From the NCBI RefSeq assembly GCF_016461705.1, contig NZ_JAEMHW010000002.1, forward strand, positions 620,001-684,000: DNA of 64,000 nucleotides, given 5' to 3'. The notes beneath the pieces were generated by a model that was given only the letters and a program-made list of their open reading frames with translations, was not told where the DNA came from and did not search any database. A program made the position numbers and the translations under genes. Shown one piece after another: positions 59,499-64,000 of this stretch; positions within the stretch are counted from its first letter, which is position 1; every line of letters begins with the position of its first letter. Source of the DNA: Streptococcus vicugnae. GTDB taxonomy: Bacteria > Bacillota > Bacilli > Lactobacillales > Streptococcaceae.

Positions 59499-59507
59499 AT
59501 TATAACA
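59499..59507 (-). promoter_or_regulatory. Extended -10 promoter of the DUF1912-HHH operon
   Basis: TGTTATAAT on the minus strand (hexamer 59504-59499), 30 nt before the start codon. Confidence 0.65.
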
Positions 59508-59650
59508 CAAACCTTGATAAAATGAGAGCCTTGTAAAGGATTTGTAACATGATTTCCATGAAACAGCTTCTTTTTCAAGATGTTTTTCTGAAAAGATAGG
59601 TCAAATCATTGAAATAGCTGAAAATTTGACAACTTTTTACTCATACAATC

Positions 59651-59679
59651 TTGTCTTTTTCTACCATGTAAGATAGAAT
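59651..59679 (+). promoter_or_regulatory. Promoter of the nucleoside phosphorylase gene
   Basis: TTGTCT (59651-59656), 17-nt spacer, TAGAAT (59674-59679). Confidence 0.65.
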
Positions 59680-59723
59680 ATTAAAAATATTTTGACAAGA
59701 TATTCTTGGAAGGGAGTTTTAAA

Positions 59724-60491
59724 ATGATTTTATCGCAATTTGATGCTAAACAAGAAGCTATTATCAATCCAAAAGATATCGTACAAGCACTGCCGGATTT
59801 TCCAAAAACCGCTGTAACTTGTTTTGCAAGAGGCACTTTTGCGAGAATCTTAGCTGAATTTCCGCACCGTAAACTTACCAAAACAACTGTGGCTAATCTC
59901 GAAATTCCGGTTTATGCACTAGACTTTCACGGTCAAGAAGTTGCCTTTTTCAATTCTTATGTTGGAGCCAGTGGCTGCGTGGCTATCTTAGAAGACATTA
60001 TCGCCATGGGGGCTGAAAACTTGCTTGTCTTTGGGACTTGTGGAGTACTTGATAGCAATATCAAAGAAACATCAATCATTATCCCTACAACAGCTATTCG
60101 CGACGAAGGGACAAGCTATCACTATGCTCCTGCAGCTGATGAAATTTCCCTTAACCATACTTATCGCAAGCATTTTAAAACTTTCCTTGATCAGCTAAAC
60201 ATCTCTTATACCGAAGGAAAAGTCTGGTCAACTGACGGTATTTACCGCGAAACACATGGGAAAATGTTAGCCAGGAAAGCACAAGGCGCTATTGCTGTTG
60301 ATATGGAATGCTCTGCCATTGCTGCACTTGCTGACTTTAGAAAAATAAACCATTTCCAATTCTTTTACTCAGCTGATAATTTAGATGCCGAAACATGGGA
60401 CGCTAGAACACTAGCTAACGACGCTGATTTGGAAACCAAAGACCGCATTGCAAACCTTGCCTTAAGCTTTGCAACTCAAGTATTTCAATAA
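59724..60491 (+). CDS. Purine/uridine nucleoside phosphorylase family protein
   Basis: 255 aa of the PNP/UDP phosphorylase fold. Seen are the phosphate-site stretch GASGCVAILEDIIAMGAENL, LVFGTCGVLDSNI, and the ribose-binding Met-Glu in AIAVDMECSAIAALADF. It cleaves a nucleoside to base plus (deoxy)ribose-1-phosphate; base specificity is unclear. The start is ATG 59724 after GGAAGGGAG, not the TTG at 59706. It lies upstream of the deoxynucleoside kinase operon but has a separate terminator. Confidence 0.9.
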   Translation: MILSQFDAKQEAIINPKDIVQALPDFPKTAVTCFARGTFARILAEFPHRKLTKTTVANLEIPVYALDFHGQEVAFFNSYVGASGCVAILEDIIAMGAENLLVFGTCGVLDSNIKETSIIIPTTAIRDEGTSYHYAPAADEISLNHTYRKHFKTFLDQLNISYTEGKVWSTDGIYRETHGKMLARKAQGAIAVDMECSAIAALADFRKINHFQFFYSADNLDAETWDARTLANDADLETKDRIANLALSFATQVFQ

Positions 60492-60501
60492 TAGTCTAAG
60501 A

Positions 60502-60530
60502 AACTCAGCCTTATTAGCTGAGTTTTTTTG
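60502..60530 (+). terminator. Terminator of the nucleoside phosphorylase gene
   Basis: AACTCAGCCTTATTAGCTGAGTT followed by T5. Confidence 0.9.
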
Positions 60531-60608
60531 AAATTTTTTTATTGCTGTTAATGCTTGATTTTTAGCTATCTTTGACTTTTTAATCCAAAAAAATCAGTTT
60601 TAAACTCT

Positions 60609-60636
60609 TGTCAAACACAAAATATAGTGCTACTAT
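60609..60636 (+). promoter_or_regulatory. Promoter of the deoxynucleoside kinase operon
   Basis: TTGTCA (60609-60614), 16-nt spacer, TACTAT (60631-60636). The spacer is exactly NrdR box 1, so bound NrdR would occlude RNA polymerase. Confidence 0.6.
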
Positions 60637-60661
60637 TTTATCCGGGCACAAGATATTGTGT
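60615..60661. promoter_or_regulatory. Tandem NrdR boxes
   Basis: Box 1 ACACAAAATATAGTGC (60615-60630) and box 2 GCACAAGATATTGTGT (60646-60661) both match the NrdR consensus acaCwAtATaTwGtgt. Starts are 31 bp apart, the spacing usual for paired NrdR boxes. Confidence 0.85.
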
Positions 60662-60731
60662 CTGAAAAATTGTCTCGACAAGGCAAGGCCTTAATTTGTC
60701 AAACATAGATATTATATTGGGAAAGGAGGAC

Positions 60732-60794
60732 ATGTTTCACCTATTTCCACACCATAATACTCACCCAAACATACATTTACTAACCTTTTCATAA
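60732..60794 (+). CDS. Candidate 20-codon His-rich leader ORF
   Basis: AAAGGAGGA precedes ATG by 2 nt (core GGAG at about 5 nt); the ORF begins MFHLFPHHNTHPN and contains five His codons in 20 before TAA. It lies in the ~245-nt 5' UTR between the NrdR-controlled promoter and the kinase gene. The region from 60740 to 60860 has almost no G on this strand. Leader peptide or chance ORF. Confidence 0.35.
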   Translation: MFHLFPHHNTHPNIHLLTFS

Positions 60795-60880
60795 AACAGA
60801 TAGCCTAAGCTATCACACATACATTAACATTTTACACATATTCACAAAATAAAAAAGCATACTGGAGGTGCATTACCATC

Positions 60881-61519
60881 GTGATTATTCTAGCAGGAAT
60901 GATAGGAGTCGGAAAAACTACCTACACTTCTCTCTTAGCCAAAGAACTTGGCACAACAGCTTTCTTTGAACCTGTTGATAATAACCCAATTTTAGATAAA
61001 TACTATGAAGACCCAGAAAAATATGGGTTTGCTTTACAAATTTACTTCTTGAACAAGCGCTTCAAATCAATCAAAGAAGCTTACGAAGCAGACAATAATG
61101 TCTTAGACCGTTCAATCTACGAAGATGCTTTATTCACTTATATCAATACCCTTCAAGGAAGCATCAGTGATCAAGAATACAATATCTATTTGGAATTGCT
61201 AGACAACATGATGGAGGAAATTGACGGACTTCCTAAAAAAGCTCCTGATTTGCTTATCTACCTCGAAGGAAGTTTCGACCACATCATGAAAAATATCAAA
61301 AAACGTGGACGTGATTTTGAACAACCAGATGACGAAAATGGTCTAACAGATTACTACAAACTCCTTCACAAGCACTACACTAAATGGTATGAAGATTACC
61401 AATACAGTCCCAAAATGAAAATCAACACCGACAACCTCGATGTTACCAAAGCTGAGGACTGGGATAAAGTGTACCAAATGATCCGTCAAGAAATGAAATC
61501 AATTGGAATTGGAGATTAA
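60881..61519 (+). CDS. Deoxynucleoside kinase
   Basis: Phosphorylates salvaged deoxynucleosides. The 212-aa dNK/dGK-type protein has the P-loop GMIGVGKTTYTSLLAKELG (about residues 6-24), the substrate motif VLDRSIYEDALF (DRS) and the lid RGRDFEQ. The start is GTG with GGAGGTG about 10 nt upstream. It lies 6 nt before a PnuC-like transporter gene, and NrdR boxes link both to deoxynucleotide supply. Confidence 0.93.
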   Translation: MIILAGMIGVGKTTYTSLLAKELGTTAFFEPVDNNPILDKYYEDPEKYGFALQIYFLNKRFKSIKEAYEADNNVLDRSIYEDALFTYINTLQGSISDQEYNIYLELLDNMMEEIDGLPKKAPDLLIYLEGSFDHIMKNIKKRGRDFEQPDDENGLTDYYKLLHKHYTKWYEDYQYSPKMKINTDNLDVTKAEDWDKVYQMIRQEMKSIGIGD

Positions 61520-61525
61520 CATTTT

Positions 61526-62257
61526 TTGAAAAAACAATTATCACTAAAAGAATCATTTAATAACGCTTGGAATCGTTTTGACCTTAAAGAAAAGATTTTC
61601 GTAGTCTTTGCCTTCTTAGTTTCTCTCGGATTTACTCTTTATGGAATGATTCCAACACTCTTCTCAGGAAACCTTAACATTTTGCATGTTCTCTCAATTA
61701 TCATGTCTATCTTTGGTTTTGTTGGGACATGGACGTTAGCGATTCAGTGGCAACATACCTTTAAAGCCAATGGTATTCAAAATGTTGCTGGGATTTTAGT
61801 GGCTGGCATTCAAGGTGTTTACGGTGAAATGTTCAAAAGTTGCTACTACCTTGCAACAGAGTTTATCGGTCATTATAACTGGAAAAAACGCCGCAATGAT
61901 AATGGTGAATTAGTTGTTGATAAAAAATTCAGTCTAAAAGACGTTCTTATCGCTGTTTTCTTCTGGACATTTGGCTTAGGATTTATTTCTTACTGGATGG
62001 GAGGACAAAAAATTGTCCTTGATGCCATCACAAATGGTCTTTCCTTTACTGCCCAACAACGTCAAGTCAAAGGTCACATCGATGGCTACTACATTTGGCT
62101 AGTTGTTGATTTGCTCAGTTTCATCCTTTACCTATCTATCGGAAACCCAATTGTTGCCTTCAGTTACCTAGGTATGGTGGCACAAGGTTTCGTAGGAATT
62201 ATCATCTGGAAGAAGAGCCAAGGACAAGAAAGTCTTGCTCAAGAAACCGTTGCTTAA
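61526..62257 (+). CDS. PnuC-family transporter, probably for deoxynucleosides
   Basis: 243-aa membrane protein with about seven helices. Family features are EMFKSCYYLATEFIGHYNWK and DGYYIWLVVDLLSFILYLSI. Classical PnuC imports nicotinamide riboside with an NadR-type kinase; here the partner is a deoxynucleoside kinase under NrdR control, so a deoxynucleoside is the likelier substrate. The start codon is probably TTG (61526). Confidence 0.85.
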   Translation: MKKQLSLKESFNNAWNRFDLKEKIFVVFAFLVSLGFTLYGMIPTLFSGNLNILHVLSIIMSIFGFVGTWTLAIQWQHTFKANGIQNVAGILVAGIQGVYGEMFKSCYYLATEFIGHYNWKKRRNDNGELVVDKKFSLKDVLIAVFFWTFGLGFISYWMGGQKIVLDAITNGLSFTAQQRQVKGHIDGYYIWLVVDLLSFILYLSIGNPIVAFSYLGMVAQGFVGIIIWKKSQGQESLAQETVA

Positions 62258-62267
62258 TATAAATCGA

Positions 62268-62298
62268 AAATCTGGGACATCAATCTCAGATTTTTTTG
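62268..62298 (+). terminator. Terminator of the kinase-transporter operon
   Basis: AATCTGGGACATCAATCTCAGATT followed by T6; the stem has a mismatch. Confidence 0.65.
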
Positions 62299-62317
62299 AT
62301 ATCATCAGCAAACATAG

Positions 62318-62354
62318 TCAAAAAGCCTAACTCAAAAGAGTTAAGCTTTTTTTG
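62318..62354 (-). terminator. Terminator of the GNAT gene (bidirectional)
   Basis: AAAGCTTAACTC / GAGTTAGGCTTTTT on the minus strand, beginning within the last codons of the GNAT gene. Confidence 0.75.
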
Positions 62355-62913
62355 TAATCTCATGAATGGACTTAACTGGTGCAACGTCCGCTCCATGCTC
62401 TCCAAGCATTTTTTCCATCCAAATCATGTCATACCAACGGTTGAATTTATAACCCGAATCATGAAATTTTCCAACCAATTGATAACCAAGTGCTCGATGG
62501 AATTTCTCGCTTCCATTTGTCAGATAGGCATCTTCGACATCAGTTGAAGCAATACAAGCATTAAGATTGAGGATACCCATTTGAGTTAGATAATCTTCTA
62601 ACTTTCCATAGATTTGACGTCCTACACCCTTACCACGCGCAGCCTTATCCAGATAAACCGTCGCTTCTGCTGACCAAGCATAAGCAGCTCTAGGATGGAA
62701 TTTAGAGGCATAAGCATAACCAAGAATCTTGCCATCCTCTTCGGCTACCAAATAAGGATAAAAGGCCATAATTGTACGCATACGAGCTGTAAATTCCTCT
62801 AAACTAGGCACATCGTACTCAAATGTAATAGCTGTTTCTTCAACATAATAACGATAAATATCAAGCAGAGCTTTTGCATCATCTAAGCTTGCCAAACGAA
62901 TCGTAATGGCCAT
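62341..62913 (-). CDS. GNAT N-acetyltransferase (phosphinothricin/methionine-sulfone acetyltransferase type)
   Basis: 190 aa. Motifs are ITIRLASLDDAKALLDIY at the start, ETAITFEYDVPSLEEF, LGYAYASKFHPRAAYAWSAE, and the acetyl-CoA loop AARGKGVGRQIYGKLE, characteristic of the PAT/MnaT group acting on small amino-acid analogues. The start is set at 62913 after GGAGGA; the 44-codon in-frame extension upstream does not match the family. Confidence 0.88.
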   Translation of the reverse strand: MAITIRLASLDDAKALLDIYRYYVEETAITFEYDVPSLEEFTARMRTIMAFYPYLVAEEDGKILGYAYASKFHPRAAYAWSAEATVYLDKAARGKGVGRQIYGKLEDYLTQMGILNLNACIASTDVEDAYLTNGSEKFHRALGYQLVGKFHDSGYKFNRWYDMIWMEKMLGEHGADVAPVKSIHEITKKA

Positions 62914-63049
62914 TCTCACAGGTCCTCCAAAAATAATCAATAATTTAGTATAACGATAAAGTAGCCCAGTGTCAAAATAAACATAACACCACTTGTCAAA
63001 TTCACGATTATTAAAAAACGCAAGGAGCCCCTTACGTTTCATCATTTTC

Positions 63050-64000
63050 TTATTTCTTGACTAACTTAACAACTGCTTCTGTCCTTGCTGTATGCGGAAA
63101 CATATCCACTGACTGAATATAATGAACGTCATAAACTTTACTTAATTTTACTAAGTCACGAGCCAACGTTGCTGTATTACATGACACATAAACCATTTTA
63201 GCAGGTTGATACTTCAAAATAGTATCTAAAAGCTTATCATCAAGACCTGTACGTGGTGGATCGACGATTAAAGCATCCGCACGATAGCCTTCTTTATACC
63301 ATTTTGGAATAATCTCTTCTGCACGCCCAGCTTCATAGTGAGTATTATCAAATCCCATACGCTGTGCATTTTTCTTAGCATCAGCAATTGCCTCTGGAAT
63401 AATATCCATACCACGAACACTTTTTACCTTATCAGCAAAAGCAAAACCAATTGTCCCAACACCACAATATGCATCAATGACATGGTCATTTTCAGTCACA
63501 TCAAGCGCTGCAACAGCTTGACCATACAAAACTTGTGTTTGTTCAGGATTCAATTGATAAAAGGCACGTGGTGACAAGCTGAATCGGTAATCCAACACCT
63601 CTTCAGAAATATCTGCATCACCCCAGATAACTTCTGTTTTTTCGCCATAAATATCGCTTGATTTTGAATGATTATAGTTTACTGCAATTCCTTTAATCTC
63701 TTCAAATTCTGCTGTTAAAGCCTTAATCACAGGTGCCAAGAAGATATCGCGGCTAGTGATAAAAATAATTTGAACTTGGTTGCTTGACTTTGCCTTACGA
63801 ATCATTACAGTTCGAATACCAGCAATCTTGCGTTCATCATAAATAGGAATATGATGCTTTTCTAAAAGTTCTGTCACACGGTTGATAATTGTTTGCGTCA
63901 ACTCATCTTGTACCAAACAATCCTTGATATCAACAAGACGGTGACTGCCCTCTTCAAAAAGCCCAGCCTTCACATTACCTTTAAAAGAACGTGTCTGGAA
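63050..64000 (-). CDS. rlmD: 23S rRNA (uracil-C5)-methyltransferase, RlmCD/RumA type (5' end off the window)
   Basis: SAM-dependent m5U methyltransferase. The visible ~316 residues have the active-site region [20 protein letters not shown], the SAM loop [27 protein letters not shown], and the catalytic Cys in [15 protein letters not shown]. The frame stays open to the right edge, so the GTG near 63973 is internal and the N-terminal part (TRAM domain) lies outside. In S. pneumoniae the homologue RlmCD methylates U747 and U1939. Confidence 0.94.
   Translation of the reverse strand, partial: FQTRSFKGNVKAGLFEEGSHRLVDIKDCLVQDELTQTIINRVTELLEKHHIPIYDERKIAGIRTVMIRKAKSSNQVQIIFITSRDIFLAPVIKALTAEFEEIKGIAVNYNHSKSSDIYGEKTEVIWGDADISEEVLDYRFSLSPRAFYQLNPEQTQVLYGQAVAALDVTENDHVIDAYCGVGTIGFAFADKVKSVRGMDIIPEAIADAKKNAQRMGFDNTHYEAGRAEEIIPKWYKEGYRADALIVDPPRTGLDDKLLDTILKYQPAKMVYVSCNTATLARDLVKLSKVYDVHYIQSVDMFPHTARTEAVVKLVKK

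Noticed and set aside
60740..60860. Rho utilisation site (C-rich, G-poor leader)
   Set aside because: Streptococci lack Rho as far as is known, so this reading is unlikely despite the base skew.
62914..63045. 44-codon N-terminal extension of the GNAT protein
   Set aside because: GNAT family members begin at the MAITIRLASL position, which has a GGAGGA RBS; the extension matches nothing.

Overview
The window is a 64 kb piece of a low-GC Firmicute chromosome and is clearly streptococcal. Evidence includes the ftsA-ftsZ-yggS-sepF-yggT-ylmH-divIVA-ileS division cluster, a PerR-boxed dpr, a ComX-type cin-box in front of the prepilin peptidase gene, DUF1827, DUF1912 and DUF3165 family proteins, and a SepM-like Lon protease. 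Overall protein resemblance fits the S. bovis/S. equinus group best, but I cannot fix the species from sequence alone. The left edge cuts the first codons of clpE and the right edge cuts the 5' part of an rlmCD/rumA-like gene.

Layout. 1-3.3 kb: clpE, a Nudix hydrolase and a DUF1827 protein on the + strand. 3.4-18.5 kb: a minus-strand block with typA-DUF3165, murD-murG-divIB, ftsA through divIVA, and ileS behind an Ile T-box. 18.6-22 kb: yqgQ-glk-rhodanese-membrane protein, and dpr. 22-24.1 kb: prepilin peptidase and an NRAMP transporter (+). 24.1-31 kb: the complete trpEGDCFBA operon behind a strong promoter, one full and one partial T-box and a short Trp-containing leader ORF. 31-39.4 kb: a DUF998 membrane protein, an ABC transporter with its two-component system, and a heterodimeric ABC exporter. 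39.5-45.7 kb: vanZ-like, rlmN, yutD, a 5'-nucleotidase-like enzyme, a small membrane protein, and rsmD-coaD-sepM. 45.8-47.5 kb: two tandem secreted or anchored coiled-coil paralogues with an identical C-terminal tail. 47.6-51.3 kb: asnA, an MFS transporter and an MmcQ/EVE-like protein. 51.4-54.8 kb: an AT-rich, decaying accessory stretch holding a broken oleate hydratase, a broken relE toxin, an unknown two-gene membrane module and a membrane-protein fragment. 54.8-59.5 kb: valS, transcribed behind a GNAT and a flavin reductase gene from a Val T-box, then HHH and DUF1912 proteins. 59.7-64 kb: nucleoside phosphorylase, an NrdR-controlled deoxynucleoside kinase/PnuC-like pair, a GNAT and the truncated rRNA methyltransferase.

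The most interesting non-textbook signals are these. (1) Five genes have a start codon only 6-7 nt after a good -10 element, which predicts leaderless mRNAs (yqgQ, prepilin peptidase, DUF998, the 5'-nucleotidase, rsmD). (2) The trp leader has a partially duplicated T-box followed by a Trp-containing uORF. (3) Two NrdR boxes 31 bp apart precede a deoxynucleoside salvage operon that also has a His-rich leader ORF in a G-poor 5' UTR. (4) The tandem tail-sharing secreted paralogues at 45.8-47.5 kb. (5) An unrecognised membrane-protein module sits among decaying genes at 52.3-54.2 kb. No rRNA, tRNA, CRISPR array or intact insertion sequence was seen.
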